From Delphinus delphis (lineage: Eukaryota > Chordata > Mammalia > Artiodactyla > Delphinidae): DNA of 64,000 nucleotides. The translations under genes were made by a program, and so were the position numbers. The notes under the pieces were generated by a model that saw nothing but the letters and a program-made list of their open reading frames with translations, did no database searches and had not been told where the DNA came from. The stretch lies in NCBI RefSeq assembly GCF_949987515.2, contig NC_082687.1:121873838-121937837 (forward strand), written 5' to 3'. Positions 35,381 to 47,884 of the stretch are shown here, one piece after another (position 1 is the stretch's first letter; each line of letters begins with the position of its first letter).

Positions 35381-37480
35381 AGTGCAAGAAATCATTTTCT
35401 CTGGTATTTTGTATTCCCTATTTAATGAAATAACTTATTTTATCCTTTGGTTTTTTTTATTGCTATGGCAGTTATAACTAGCTCACTGTAATTCTTACTT
35501 TACCTCTCACAGTGTAGTGTTGGGAAGTGGCCACCCAGAGACTTTGCTGTTGGTATGACCATGTGACAAGGTCTCACCAATAAATGCCACTTCCAGGGAG
35601 AGCATTTTTTAAAGAAGTTGATATACTGCCTCCACTCTCTGTCTTTTCTGTTCTACCACCAGATTTCAGTGGATCCCAAGGCCCTAGGGGAATGGCAAAG
35701 TCATAAATGGAAAAAGCTTGACCAAGACATTAACACTGGGTGGTTAGACGAGTGAGGAATGATGTTTATCCCGTAAAACTTGGAGGTATCTTTGTTTCAG
35801 GAGCTAAGCTACATCAATGAATAATGTTTCTTAGGCAGTAGAGTTTTTTTTATCTTTTCCCAACAATTGACTGTCCTCTAAGATACAACATTCATTAACT
35901 TATTTACAGGCCAGAATTTTTTTCCTTCAAATGACGTCTTGTATCTCTGGGCTAGTTTAAGACTCATATGAAATATATATGAGAAGTGCATGAGCACTTT
36001 TAAATCCCCTATGATGAATTGTCCACTTCAAGACAATGTCCTGCAGCCCTCAGTGCTTTGCAAGTTGTCTTTCGCACTCCATGGGACAGGTTCTTATCAG
36101 CATATCTCTGTGTGCATATGTGAGTAGGCCCTCCCCTGAGCCCCCTGCAACAGAGGCAGGCAGATGGGCACATTTTGTGCTTCGTGGATCTCTTGCTTTC
36201 CTTAGTTTTCTTTGCCTCAGTGCATTTGATTAAGCCACTAGCTATGACAACAAAATGACTAAAATAACAAATCCAGTTAAATCTGATTTTTTATATGATA
36301 GCTGCTCTCTAGTTTTAATTTCTTGGCACAAAATTTTGACTTTATTTTTACCAAATTATTCAGATTAAGTCATTTTTTTTCCATTGGCAAAAATAGAATT
36401 CTTATTTCTATATATACCAAGTGATGTTCATTTGACCTATACTTAATAACAGACAATTCAAATGGCTTTTATTAGCTGCAAAACTTTTTGTTTCAATGAA
36501 AGGGGCTGCCCAGTGTGAGAAAGGGATGAATGTGTACATTCTCTGGCTGGGATGGGAGAGCCTGTGTACAGGCAGACCTTCCTCCTGTTGTCTGTGTGGA
36601 AGCCCCACACAGGCCCCTCAGAGCCCCCAGCACTTTGCAGGGCACACTCTTAAATCCACTGGAGTAGAGATTTAAATCAAATTAGTGAAATTTCTATCAG
36701 ATGTTTGCATATATTTCTTTCGGTTCAGTATCTAGTGTGATATATTAATAAGACAAAACAAAACAAACAAATAAAAACACTGGCAAGGCTTTATTCAAAA
36801 CAACATGTTTTTAGCTTTGGATACGTCCAAAAACTAATTACCATTTACCGGAAAATTCAGACCATTACTCACCTTACCATTGCTTATGGACGTAATCAAG
36901 ACATTTCATTTTGAAGTAGTTAACATTTAAAAAAGCTGTCTTCCTAAAAAGCCAAACAATGCCTTTAGTCAGTGAGGAGAACAGAAGGTTGTGCTGAATG
37001 GTAATATGACTCAGAAATAGCATTATACTTTCCACATATTGGTTTGGCACGTTCGTTTACCTGTGAGTAGAAACAGAAATGTAAAAGTGCTTGTAGCCCT
37101 TTCTGAATCTTCAGCCAGAGTTAAATTTTTTAAGTTTATTAAAGTTTCTTTGTCAGTTATATAACATAAGAATATCTAGTGGAATAGTGTTTTATTTCTT
37201 ATTGATCTTATCACCATTATTATGTCATAAAATATTATCCATTTTATAATTTATTTATTAAATATATGTGCCTATAATCATAAAGCAAATCTTAGCAAGG
37301 TACATGGTTATAGCACATGTTCAGTAGATGATCACTTTTTCTGTCCTTGCTTATAAAGACTTTACAGGACATCAGAAAGTCTAGAATTTGAAAATAAATG
37401 GAGCAACACACTGTGCTCTACCCAAAGGAAATACTTAGCAATAAGGGGCCCTTTTCATAGAAATAAAATGGAGGACTACT
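35381..37480. other. 2.1 kb without recognised repeat
   Basis: Repeat-poor. Contains small A/T runs near 35449 and 36372 only. Frames (36036-36233, 36408-36608) are 65-66 codons and featureless. Confidence 0.45.
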
Positions 37481-37494
37481 CCGCCATCTAGTGG
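37481..37494 (-). promoter_or_regulatory. Candidate CTCF-binding motif, strong core match
   Basis: The plus strand reads CCGCCATCTAGTGG. The minus strand is CCACTAGATGGCGG, which fits the CTCF core CCASYAGRKGGCRS at all 14 positions. It sits in a repeat-poor segment. Binding cannot be judged from sequence alone. Confidence 0.55.
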
Positions 37495-37760
37495 ACATGC
37501 TGAAACATGGAAAAGTGTTTTTTGGTTTTTTTTTTATTGTTTCAAATAGAGTTGTATTAAATGCTGAGCAAAGTAGCACCTGCTCTCTTTATTGCTTTTG
37601 GAAGATATTATGAGGATGTATGCATGCATGGGATAAGATAATTTTCAGAAAGTGGTTTAAAAAAAATGGGATTTAAGGATTCCAGGTTAGAAGCTAAAAA
37701 GTGTACAGTGCTAAAGGAAGGTTTTCGTATAAGGAATATCATAGAGCCAGAGCAAGAAAG

Positions 37761-37794
37761 AGTGCGAGAGAGAGAGAGAGAAAGGAGAGAGAAA
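37761..37794. repeat. Short (GA)n
   Basis: About 14 GA-type units with one AAAGG interruption. The 65- and 70-codon frames across it come from the repeat. Confidence 0.85.
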
Positions 37795-39919
37795 TTGATC
37801 TCATTTTTGAATTGTTTAAAGGGGGAACAAATAAAAAAGAAGCATTGTTTAGCAAATTTTTAAAGCTTAAAACCAGAAGTCCCCAGGGTTCAAGAAATAA
37901 TTCTTTAGTCTAACATATGGAAAGTTTGGCAAAGAGGGAAAATGCCTTTTGGAAGAAGTTCCAATGTCTGGGAAGAGCAAGAAAAGGGCAGATGAAGAAC
38001 AGCTGCTGACAGCGAGTACAGCATGTACGAGGCATCCTGCAGCTCTGCAGCAGGGGGAGAGCACTGCGGCTGAGGACAGTTTCCCTCTGTTTCACCTAAA
38101 CTTTACTGGGTTGTGGTGGGAGGGAAACCAGGAGGGAAGAGTATAATTAAAAGAGACCTGTCAGTAAACGGGATGCTAACCGTTTGTACTGCCTCGTTAA
38201 AATGAAGTAGTATCATAGAAAGGAAGACTGGCAAATCGCTTCTTGTTACACCACGTGGAGAGTTATTCTCTGAGTGGTTAAGCCCTGTGCCCTCTGCCAA
38301 TTCAGTCCTTGCAGGACCTGTCAGTGGGTAGTTTTTGATGGGCTTGATAGGGTTCTACTATCACAAAGAACAAAGTGGTTAAAAAGGAAAACAGGTGGTT
38401 GGATATTTTAAAACTTTTGGTAGCCAGGTCCATTGTGCTAATAATTCTCAACACATTAGCACAATGTGCAGTGTATCAGGTGGCAAGGGGAGAGAGGCAA
38501 GGGAAGGGACCTTAGTTTGGGATAATATTCTCGGGTTGCAGTGGTAAGGAAAGATTAGGTTCTGACCCAGTTCATTTGCAATAGTGCCAGTCTTAGACAA
38601 GGGGGTGATAAGAAATAGGGAATAAAATAAAATCAGAACAACTAACATTTGTGAAACGGAGAGAACATTTTTTGAGACCTAACAGGTTGGTGTCCTACTG
38701 GCAGGAAAAAGATAACTCCTCCAGCCTACCTTCTCCTATTTATAGCCTTTTGAAAGGAAAAACAAAAGAAATAATATTCATGGAGCAGGGAAGGTGGAAG
38801 AATTTTACAGTAGCACATGGATTTTTGGCCTGCAAGAGTAGGGTGAGTTCTTTAGATAGTGGTGGGGACATAGATGTACAGGGTGGGAACTAGGAAGGCA
38901 GGTGGCACTGTGGAGTAAGCCTGAGGGCGGTGAGGACAGTGGGATCCCCAAAACTCTTCTGTGCCGTCTTCCCTTTGTGTTACAGAAATGTGGCCCTGCG
39001 TGCTATGTGGATGTAGCTTGCTGGGTCAGATGTGGGCAGCTAAGCAGCACTGAGCCCATCAGGTTCTCTTTCAGAAACTTAGAGTTGGGACCACTTCCAA
39101 CTTGGACCTGAGGCTGCAAGTCTGGACCTCCAACATATAAACCGAAGAACGGTGCTTCATCCGTGGTTTGCTTGTAGACAAAGCAAGAAAGCCAGTCTGC
39201 AGAGGGACAAAGGGAAACAATGCAAGGGAGGAGCAGGCATGAGAAATATTTTTTTAAAAAAATCTGAAAAGTTTAAAATTATTTGTTCTAGTTCCTTTCT
39301 ATAGCCGTCCATATTTCTGCCCTCAGATTTCATTAGATACTTCTGTATCCCTATAATACATTCCCATTCGACTTAAGAAAGCCTACATGACTATCTGTTA
39401 CTTGCACAAAGATTCTTACCATATGGTAATTTTGCCCCTACACTGTCCAAATTTAGTCATTTGAGCCAGAAAGATGAAATTTGAAAAGATGGACTTCCCT
39501 CAGTCCCTTAGACTCTGGGTAAATAGAAATCCTAATCTAGGCATGACCTTTTGAGTGCTTCCTCACAATTTTCAGATCTCCCTCCAGTGCTTGGGACCAG
39601 CAGGAACCCACAATATAGTTCAGGAGAGGGACCATGGTCCTGGTCTGTTTCTCCCCTTGGAGAACTTTCTGACCCTCTGTGTTTCCCCAGTTGCTCCCAG
39701 CTGGGGTGATGAGTTGCATAGAGGACCTCCAGTACTAATGCTTATGAGGTTCTCCTGGGAGCCCAGGGCTGGACCCACATTCCAGGAAGGTGGCCTGGCA
39801 GGTAGACGCCAGGTGGTGGTTGGGTAGAGGGAGAGCAATCAGGCCTCCCAAAGGAAACAACATCTTGATGGAATTTAAAGCTTGAGTGTGACTACCCATA
39901 TGAATTGATACAGATTCTC
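37795..39919. other. 2.1 kb without recognised repeat, one strong hairpin
   Basis: A perfect 12-bp inverted repeat lies at 38431-38466. Otherwise no family recognised, with many short frames of up to 90 codons lacking motifs. Confidence 0.45.
38431..38466. other. Perfect 12-bp inverted repeat with 12-nt loop
   Basis: CATTGTGCTAAT at 38431-38442 and its exact reverse complement ATTAGCACAATG at 38455-38466 enclose AATTCTCAACAC. Could be a terminal fragment of an old foldback element or simple chance. Confidence 0.8.
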
Positions 39920-40330
39920 CTAGTTAAAGGGTGAAGAAGTTAGAAAGCCAGTTAAAAAACCCAAAGAAGAAAAAATCCTGTGCTTTCAAATAAATGAAAG
40001 ATTTCCATACTGACAGAGAGAGACAGGGGAAGAATGGAAGGGAATGATGAAAAATAGCCAGAGTTTGTACTATGGAGGGTCTAAAGAAATTGGACTCTAT
40101 CTTCAAGGAAATGGTAAGGCATTGAAAACTGCTAGTAATTTGTATTATAAACAGTTTCTCTGATTGTAGAGTGGATGCAGGGGAGCAGTTAGGAAGCTGT
40201 TCAAAGGTGGTGGCCCTGCAGATGAAGAGAAATGAACCGACTCTGATGAGGTATATAGGAAATGGGAATGATGGTAGATACGATGAGAGAGTGAAAAAGA
40301 GGGGGTTGCCAGGGTAACCTCTGGCTGAGC
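39920..40330. mobile_element. Possible ancient dispersed repeat, family unassigned
   Basis: The order AAAGAAATTGGACTCTATC, TGGTAAGGCATTG, GTGGATGCAGGGGAGCAGTTAGGAAGC and GGTGGTGGCCCTGCAG resembles a widely dispersed old mammalian repeat, but I cannot name it safely. Confidence 0.35.
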
Positions 40331-41599
40331 TGCTAGGTGCACAGCAGCTCCATTTCCTGAAGAACAGTTTTATGAGTCAGGCTAGAAGTGGAGGTGGGAG
40401 CGGCTTATTGGGAAGAGGATAGGATGAATGCAGGTTGAGTTCGAGGTGCCTGAGGGGCTTCTGAAGGGGGAATGCACCGTAGAGGTTGGAGGCATGAGAC
40501 TGGAAAGTCCATGATGGAGCTGGCTTTTTCCCCCACTGCAAAGCAATGTTGTTTGGCTGCAGTTTCCCATCTGGAGAGCAGAGCATTGAGCCTGCCACAC
40601 ACTTTCTCTCTTTAAAAATGGCTTTCAAATGCAAAAGAGTAGGAATGCAGAAGTAGCTGATATGCACCAGAGAAAATGCCCACTTACTTTACAGATTGAC
40701 TTTGCCCCAGCCTGTGCCTCAAAACATAATTCAGAAACTTCAGACATGATGAACAGAGAAATTGTACACAAGAGTGTTCCTCTTGCACTGGCAGGAAAAA
40801 TACATAACCTTGCCCTTCATGAGCCGTGGTCTGCCTTCAATGCTGACAGATTAACTTTCTTAACACGGCTGGGAGAAATGGCTCCTTATCATCATGTAAG
40901 GCAACCATGTTCATAAAATAGAATGTGTCTCTTACCCATAATGTGCACTTCAGCATAGCCAATTCGCTGTGCAGATAACCACCCAGAAGTACCAATATAA
41001 AATTGATATATTTTGGAATTTACTTTTACCCATTTTCATATGTCTTCTGTATCTTCCACGTCACTGTCTAAAGTAGGCAAATCTGTGTATTCTCCATTCT
41101 GAGAGAAACGTTGGCTTGGGAAAAAGTCGGGATAGCTCAGAAAGAAGAATTTCCTTGAAAACTGTGTATTATCAACCTGATCAAGAAAGACTGTGCAATT
41201 CTGAGTTTTCCTTCTGAGTTTTTGTTAATTGAAATTTTAGAAATTTAAATGACTTTAAGTCCACAATGGATCTCCACAAATATTAAACAGTGTTACAAGT
41301 ATAGCAGGTGAAGTGGCCTGGAAGGCATATATGTTCTGATTATCTGTGACAGGGCACATATGAAGGAACTTTATTTCCATTTATTTAATGGTTTTCATAG
41401 TTCGATACTTCAGAAGTAAAAAAAAAAAAAAAAAAAAAATCCTCGACCTAAAATCTAATTCTGAGCATTCTAGCTGTAGGTCTCCTGTCTCCATTGCTTT
41501 ATCTTGGACTTTGTGTGCCTGTGAAAAACTAGAATGTGAACTCTGATGCTTCTATATGTCATAGTCTTTCCAATTCAAAATCAGAAAGGGAATAAAGAG
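40331..41599. other. Unassigned DNA with poly-A run
   Basis: A 22-nt A run lies at 41418-41439 with no recognisable body before it. A 96-codon minus frame at 40377-40667 has no motif. Confidence 0.45.
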
Positions 41600-41765
41600 A
41601 GGGAAGTAATATTTATGAAACTTACTATATTGCAGGGACTTTTGCATTCTCGAGTTTATCACAACAATACGTTGAGCAAAGGATTTCTAACCTCATTTTT
41701 AGATAAGGAAACTGACTCTCAGAAGGGACGTTTGCTGAGATTCACACTGCTAAGTGATGGGTGGA
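41600..41765 (-). mobile_element. MIR SINE remnant, minus strand
   Basis: Reverse MIR order: AACTTACTATATTGCAGGGAC, ATTTTTAGATAAGGAAACTG, TCTCAGAAGGGACG and CACACTGCTAAGTGATGGG. The 119-codon frame starting at 41546 runs through it and is not a gene. Confidence 0.6.
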
Positions 41766-42483
41766 AACACAAGACTATTCACTTTCATTCATGCCATTTC
41801 TACTCTACCAGAGGTTTCCAAATTGGGTTCCTCAGAGCCCAGGACAAGGGGAGACACCTTGGCAACCACCCTATGGGGAGAGTGTTGAGAAGGAAAGCTG
41901 CCTGACTAGATGTTGGTTCCCTGTGTTCATTTCAAGCAGAGCAATTCTGCTTTTAGTTGTTGCTCTTACTGTGTTTGCTTAAAATTATTACCTAGGAAAA
42001 TGGCTTCTACTACTTAAAACTTTTATAAGTTATTGCACCATAAAACTAACTCTGATAAAGCTCATGGGTGACAAAACTAGAGGGCCATAAAGTAAAAATA
42101 ACTTCACTTCTGGACATAGTAAACTCTACATAACACTTTATATTTAAAATTATTTTTGAGCCTTTTTCTCCAGTATTTATTGACAAATATTAATAGGAAA
42201 TTACTTTCCTGTCTGTGTTTGTATGTTTTCAAGGTAAATATACAGCACTCTGGAGTACTGAAAGAGAGCTGTCTAGATATGCTTGAGAGAAAGCTAATAG
42301 ATAAAGACCACTGCGGAGTATAGAGGAAATGGAGCCATTTTCCAGAAAAAAAAAAAAAATCAGAAAATTGTAGGTTAACTAACCTTGGTTCAGAGACCAG
42401 GGAATGCATTGAAGGAGATCATGATTGTGATTGAGGGCAATTCTCAGTGGATGTCTGGCTGGAATTCCCGCTGTAACCCAGCT
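41766..42483. other. Unassigned AT-rich DNA
   Basis: Only a 13-nt A run near 42347 stands out. Confidence 0.4.
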
Positions 42484-42530
42484 TTTAATTTTTAATCAGC
42501 TTTATTGAGGTTTAATTTGCTTGACACTTT
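42484..42530 (-). mobile_element. Short old L1 3'-tail fragment, minus strand
   Basis: ATCAGCTTTATTGAGGTTTAATTTGC is the reverse of the terminal segment of older L1 families. Only about 45 bp are recognisable. Confidence 0.5.
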
Positions 42531-42639
42531 ATAATGCTGACTTCTACTTCCAAGGAAACTGCTTCTTTTATATCCACTGCGGTGGGACGTGGCCCAAATT
42601 ATTTCTTGAGAAAAAGGTGATCACAGCTCTCTCACAGGT

Positions 42640-42815
42640 GTTCTAAAGTGAGTCCCTGGAGCAACAGCATCAACATCACCTGGGGGCCTTTTAGAACTGC
42701 AAATACTCAGGCCCCACCCACAGACTTACAGATTGGAAACTGTGGGCGGGGCCCAGCAATCTGTGCTTTCATAAGCCCCCGGGTGATCATGACGTAAGTC
42801 ACGGTAAAGTTTGAG
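42640..42815 (+). mobile_element. MER20-like hAT-Charlie DNA transposon, plus strand
   Basis: Consensus landmarks in order: CAACAGCATCAACATCACCTGG, GGGCCTTTTAGAACTGCAAAT, CAGGCCCCACCCACAGAC, GGGGCCCAGCAATCTGTGC, and a final AAAGTTTGAGAAAGCCTG. Nearly full length for this family of about 220 bp. Confidence 0.88.
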
Positions 42816-43079
42816 AAAGCCTGCATGGGAGCTGGCCTTTGAGCAGTCACGGCCAATCTGGAGACTGGCCAGAGGAGGTTTTGCATTGCTGAACTTGTCC
42901 TACAAGTAACGCTAATGAACAGAGCTGGAGCTTCCTGAATTGGCATGAGAAACCTGGAAGAAATCAACCAGCTGTTAGAAAAAGGCAGAGGAGACACTTA
43001 AATAGAAGCAAAGGCCAAGAGTCAAGAGCGTCACGCCAATGGCAGGCTACTAAAACTCCTGCTGATGGAAGGGTGAAGT

Positions 43080-43313
43080 TCCACACATATTCTTTTTTTT
43101 TTGCGGTACGCGGTCCTCTCACTGTTGTGGCCTCAACCGTTGAGGAGCACAGGCTCCGGACACGCAGGCTCAGCGGCCATGGCTCACGGGCCCAGCCGCT
43201 CCGCGGCATGTGGTATCTTCCCGGACCAGGGCACGAACCCGTGTCCCGTGCATCCGCAGGTGGACTCTTAAACACTGTGCCACCCACCAGGGAAGCCCTC
43301 CACACATATTCTT
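43080..43313 (-). mobile_element. CHR-type SINE, minus strand, 15-bp perfect TSD
   Basis: Body 43095-43298. Direct repeats TCCACACATATTCTT at 43080-43094 and 43299-43313 are identical. The body is close to consensus with many CpGs intact, so the insertion is young. The head contains a small CACC duplication (GCCACCCACCAGGG instead of GCCACCAGGG). Confidence 0.96.
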
Positions 43314-43614
43314 ACAGTAAGCTTCCATTCTGTGAGGTATCTCACAACCAAAAGAGCTTAAAGCATCTCGTCCTCTGCAATTAAGAGTCTCCCTAGAAGG
43401 GAGAGAATAATATATATTAGTAATGGTTTGAGCCAAAAAGTTGGAGAGGGGGCAAAGAAGCAGTCTTCATTTATATGCCGAGAAAATAATGATGATGCAC
43501 ACAGAGAGGTCAGACCAGGCTCTCCAAAGAAAAGTCTCATTCAGACATAGGAATGTCTTCTGCGGAGCAGGTAACCAAACGTTACAAGTCTTAATAATGA
43601 CATAGACTAATGAA
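43314..43614. other. Unassigned DNA
   Basis: Nothing recognised between the SINE and the MIR remnant. Confidence 0.4.
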
Positions 43615-43905
43615 TACTATGTATTGTGCACTTAACTTGTGTATGATGCTGTTTTATGTGTATGTGTGTGTGAATATATATATGTGTATATATATATATG
43701 TAGTATCTGAATTCACTTAAATCATGTAATAACCCACCCAATTTGTACCATTACTATATTTGTTTGATAGATGATAACATTAAGGTAGGGGGAAATTAAT
43801 TACCTTGCCCAAGCGCACACACGTCATCTGTTACGGAGTGGGAATTTGCACCCCGGCAACCTGGCACCAGAGCCTGCGCTATCAACTGCGATGCTATATT
43901 GCTTC
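43615..43905 (-). mobile_element. MIR SINE remnant split by a TG/TA microsatellite, minus strand
   Basis: Reverse MIR order: ACTATGTATTGTGCACTTAAC at the left, then the simple repeat at 43654-43702, then AATCATGTAATAACCCACCC, TTACCTTGCCCAAGCGCAC and CCAGAGCCTGCGCTATCAAC to the tRNA-like head. The microsatellite grew inside the MIR. Confidence 0.65.
43654..43702. repeat. (TG)n(TA)n microsatellite inside MIR
   Basis: Mixed TGTG and ATAT units. Confidence 0.9.
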
Positions 43906-46640
43906 TTGATGGAAGTTATTAAAATTAATCCTCTAGGTTTGAGATTCCATAAATTGCTTGTTTGTCTCTATGGCAACCATATGCAAAGCCCTGTGCTTCT
44001 AGACTCTCATTTGAAATCACCACTAACCATAGGAGCCACATGGCTCCTGCGTGTCCCACCAAACATGTGCATGTGATTACATTTTATATGTGACTCCTAA
44101 CATCTTCATCACACAAATGTTCCATATTGAGAATTCTGGTTTTAGTTCATGTAGGAATTGTTTACATCTGATTTCCTAGTTGTAGTCCTGAACAAAAGAG
44201 GGAGGGAGGAAGGGAAGAAAGTAGGTACTGTCCTCCCCTTTCTAGATCATGAATGTATTCCAAAGTTTTGTGATGGAACAGTGTGAAACCTCAGAGGTCT
44301 TCCTAAAAGGTATAGGGAAGGCCCTCACCTCTGTAAGGACAGAGTACTCCTGAATTGATTCTGAGAAAGGCATGCCCCTCCTAAGCTATCCGTGATCAGT
44401 GGTTTCATGTATTTTTTTAATACACACAGGCTAGTTCAGGGGATATCTATATCTATATCTATATCTATATGTAAATGTTAATTTTTATGTGGTAGCTCAA
44501 AATGAGAAGGGCACAGTGTTACATAGAGCTCAGTGGTAGAGCAGGGGCTAGGGGCTGAGTCTTTAATGTATTTTTAACTGCAGTCTTCACTGTTCATCCG
44601 TGATATGCCAGGGACTACACCTATACAGGAGATATGGAAAAACAGTATTCCCCTCCCTATCATCACCCTGTCATTATCCAGGCTTTCTCTGATGTGGTTG
44701 TAGCATCATCACTCTACTCCGGTGGGCCAGTGAGCATGCGCTGTGCAACTCCGGCAGCAGCAGGCTCCCCAGGGCTTTGGGAGGGTGGATTGCTGCCCCT
44801 TTTGCCTACTCAGAGCCACGTGTCAAGAGCTGGATGGCTCCTGGAAGCCCTAGTAGGTTGTGGACTTCAACCCAGTTCTGGAAGGGCTGAGGAATGCCCC
44901 CATCAGGAGTGATATACTCCACCAACCCCTGGCCTCCACCCTTGGTTGCCCTAGAATGTTCTTTCCATCAATCCCTCCCTTTAGTGTGAGTTAAAAGCCT
45001 GAGTATGTTCCAGTCGCGATTAGGAAAGCTAGGAAAACCGTGTGTGTGTCTGTGTGTATGTATGTCCTTGTGCATGGGTAAGTGGGTTGGTGAATGAATG
45101 GAGGGGATATCAGAGAGGGAAGTGAAACAATTTAAAGTACAGATAAAAGGAACTGAGGATGAGTGTCTGGCTCCTAAATCAGGATATCCTTCTTAGAAGT
45201 TTTGTAAAGTATTTAGAAGTGCTCCCTAACATGTCAGATAACTCACATTTTCCTCATGCCACTCACCTAGTGGTAGTGGAATGTGATTTCTATAGGCTGC
45301 TCAATATGAATCCCTAAGTATCTTTTTGTCTGGTGAGCAAAATGTGTGATCATTTCAGAATTCCTAATTGGCATGTAACAAGTGCCTATTTAATCTTAAT
45401 GTGAATCACATGTAATTATAACTTTTCAAATAAAAAATAAGATACTCTGGTGAAGAAATTAGATGTCTCACCATCTAATGGTTGCAAAGAACAACCATTT
45501 GCAAATATCAATAAAATGCTGTAGATAACTGAAAACCAGGATCATGAGCTCATTGCTTTGTATAATTTATGTTATGGAATCGTTAGATTCATTTCCTTCA
45601 ACATAATATTAGAGATTATACAGACTGGTTAATGGACTCACTTTTTAGAAAATGCTATCATATACATCTCTCCACTTCCTTACCATTAAAAAAATTCCCA
45701 TTTTCTTCTTTCCATTTAGCATAAATCAAATCAAAGCATGATATTAAGTACTATATTTATAATTAGAAAAGTGATGAAAACCACAACCCTATTAAATAGT
45801 ATTACATTAAATAAAAGAGTGTCATTTTATTATTTTTAACAATTTAATAGAACAATAATGTCATGAACAAAAAGCTAAATGCTAGATTTAAAACCAGAAT
45901 AGCAACTGGGAGAAATGCCACTAGGTGGAGCCCATGGTTTCTAAGATTTAGGGTAAGTGTCCTCAAGCAGTCTGGGGATAAGTGTTTTCTGGATATTGAA
46001 TCACAATGTTGTTAGGGATCATCTTTAGGTTGATATATTGGACAATCCTTTGGCTACTACAATTAGGAAATGGGTAATCTGAGGATGGGTTAATCCATTT
46101 TTCTTTCTGAACAAGTACTTAAAAGAATGTAAGTGCCCATTTCTGGAAATTAAGGGTAATTTAAACTGATTTTCTGGAAAAGAATGATCAATAATTGGAT
46201 AATATTATAGCAAAGAAAGTTAGCTATGGGGAAGATTTATTGAAATGCAATTTTCTCTTATTAGTGGGCATCAAATGTCCACTTTAAAAGGAGTTTACAA
46301 GAATATTATAACAAGAATATACTCTAAAATGTATTAGTCGTAGGGCAGATAAAAGAAACCCATTTAAAAAGATTATTTAGATTACCTTCATCAAGCAATT
46401 ACTATCCTTTAAGTACATTGCAGGAAAAAAATGTAAATGCAGTACAGTTATACTCTAGTAGCTATTCTAAAATAACAAGTGAATAGCTTTCCATACTGAT
46501 GATACACAGTTAAACCTATTAAAAAAGATTTTAAATTACTGCCTTGACAGTCATTCTTTTTATGCTGAATTTATTTTTAAAAAAGTTTAAAGCTTGATTA
46601 AGGAATAATTGCCATAAATATACTGTGTAAACTTAAATTG
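43906..46640. other. 2.7 kb mostly unassigned, with (ATATCT)n and one CTCF-like motif
   Basis: Five-fold ATATCT units at 44444-44471. A 92-codon frame at 44634-44912 sits in a slightly GC-richer patch but has no motif. 45.3-46.6 kb is strongly AT-rich and featureless. Confidence 0.45.
45918..45932 (+). promoter_or_regulatory. Weaker CTCF-like motif, plus strand
   Basis: CCACTAGGTGGAGCC fits CCASYAGRKGGCRSY at 14 of 15 positions; the C after GG is A, a position that usually matters. Orientation is opposite to the site at 37.48 kb, making the pair divergent. Confidence 0.35.
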
Positions 46641-47185
46641 TATAATTTAATAAGTTTTCACACACACACACATACACAGGAAAGCATCACCATGACAAGA
46701 TTGTGAACATATTTCCCTTAAGTTTCCTTGTCTCCCTCCCTCCCTTCCCTGCTCTGCCCCCCACCCCCAACCCCCCACCCCCGCTCTGTGACCACTATTC
46801 TGTTTTCTGTCACCATAAATTAGTTTACATTTTCTGTATGGATTCATACAGTATGAATAGGTTTTTTGCAGGTAGCTGACTTCCTTCTTTCAGAACAATT
46901 ATTTTGAGATTCATTTACATTGTTGAATGTATCTAGTTCATTCATTTTTATTGCTGAGTAGTATTTCAAGGTTTGGATATACCACAATATGTTTATCCAT
47001 TCATCTGTTGATGGGACATTTTTTTTTTCAGTTTCGAGTTATTACAAATAAAGCTTCTATGATCATCATGCACAGATTCTCTACAGACATATATTTCCGT
47101 TTCTCTTGGTTGAGTGAATAGTAGGCATCTGTTTAACTTTGTATGAAACTGAAGCTGTTTTCCAAAATGGTTGTGCCATTTTTTC
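46641..47185 (-). mobile_element. Old L1 (L1M-type) 3' UTR, minus strand
   Basis: The plus strand shows the reverse L1M 3' UTR: TTGTATAATTTAATAAGTTTTC, GAAAGCATCACCATGACAAG, TTGCTGAGTAGTATTTCAAGG, TATCCATTCATCTGTTGATGGG, ATTACAAATAAAGCTTCTATG, and GCTGTTTTCCAAAATGGTTG. A (CA)n at 46655-46678 and a C-rich tract at 46735-46790 lie inside it. Confidence 0.8.
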
Positions 47186-47884
47186 TTCTTTTATGTATAA
47201 TAAAACAGATATCTTTATTTTGTGGATATTAATAAAGGCAATGGATATCATGAGTTACTTAATTTAAGTTAGAAGTAAAAAGATACCCTTGCCATTCTTT
47301 CTGTTTAATACTACACTATCCTGTACCACAATATTGAATTTGTCTCCTGTGTGCTGTGGAGGGCAGAAATAAATCCATCATGAGTACCTTTAAAATACTT
47401 GAGCATGATAAATAAGTTAAACTTCATTGGGCAATTTATGGGAAAAAGAAAAGAGCAATAAGATTTTTATTTCTCCAAAATACAAATATGATGAAACACC
47501 CTAGAACTGTAAAAATGTTGTGTGCTTCATAATTTTGTAGCTTTAAGTTGTAATGAATACACATCTCAAAAAAAAATTAGAACAGTTTCTGTTTCAATGT
47601 TCTATGCTAAATTCAGGCCATATGTTTTCATTCTTTATTGAAAAAAATTAAATCACTGTATTTCCAGCAGAAAAGTTTCTCATAAAACTTCTCCAGCATA
47701 TTAACTTCTCCAGCAATAAGACATCTTGTCATACTTGTAGCATGTCACGGTCTTTATTCAAATAAGTTATGCTGGTCACAGTTTTAATTGTACTTTATTA
47801 TCTTTTTGAAAAAAATAGCTTTATGGTTTTAAAGTAATGAAAATGCACTATAAAAAATAAGATATCAGTTAAATTTTGAAATTG
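47186..47884. other. Unassigned AT-rich DNA
   Basis: A direct repeat AACTTCTCCAGCA(T/A) occurs near 47688 and 47704. No other feature. Confidence 0.45.

Noticed and set aside
44634..44912. 92-codon frame in a GC-richer patch as a possible exon
   Set aside because: No recognisable protein similarity and no convincing splice-site pattern or conservation evidence.
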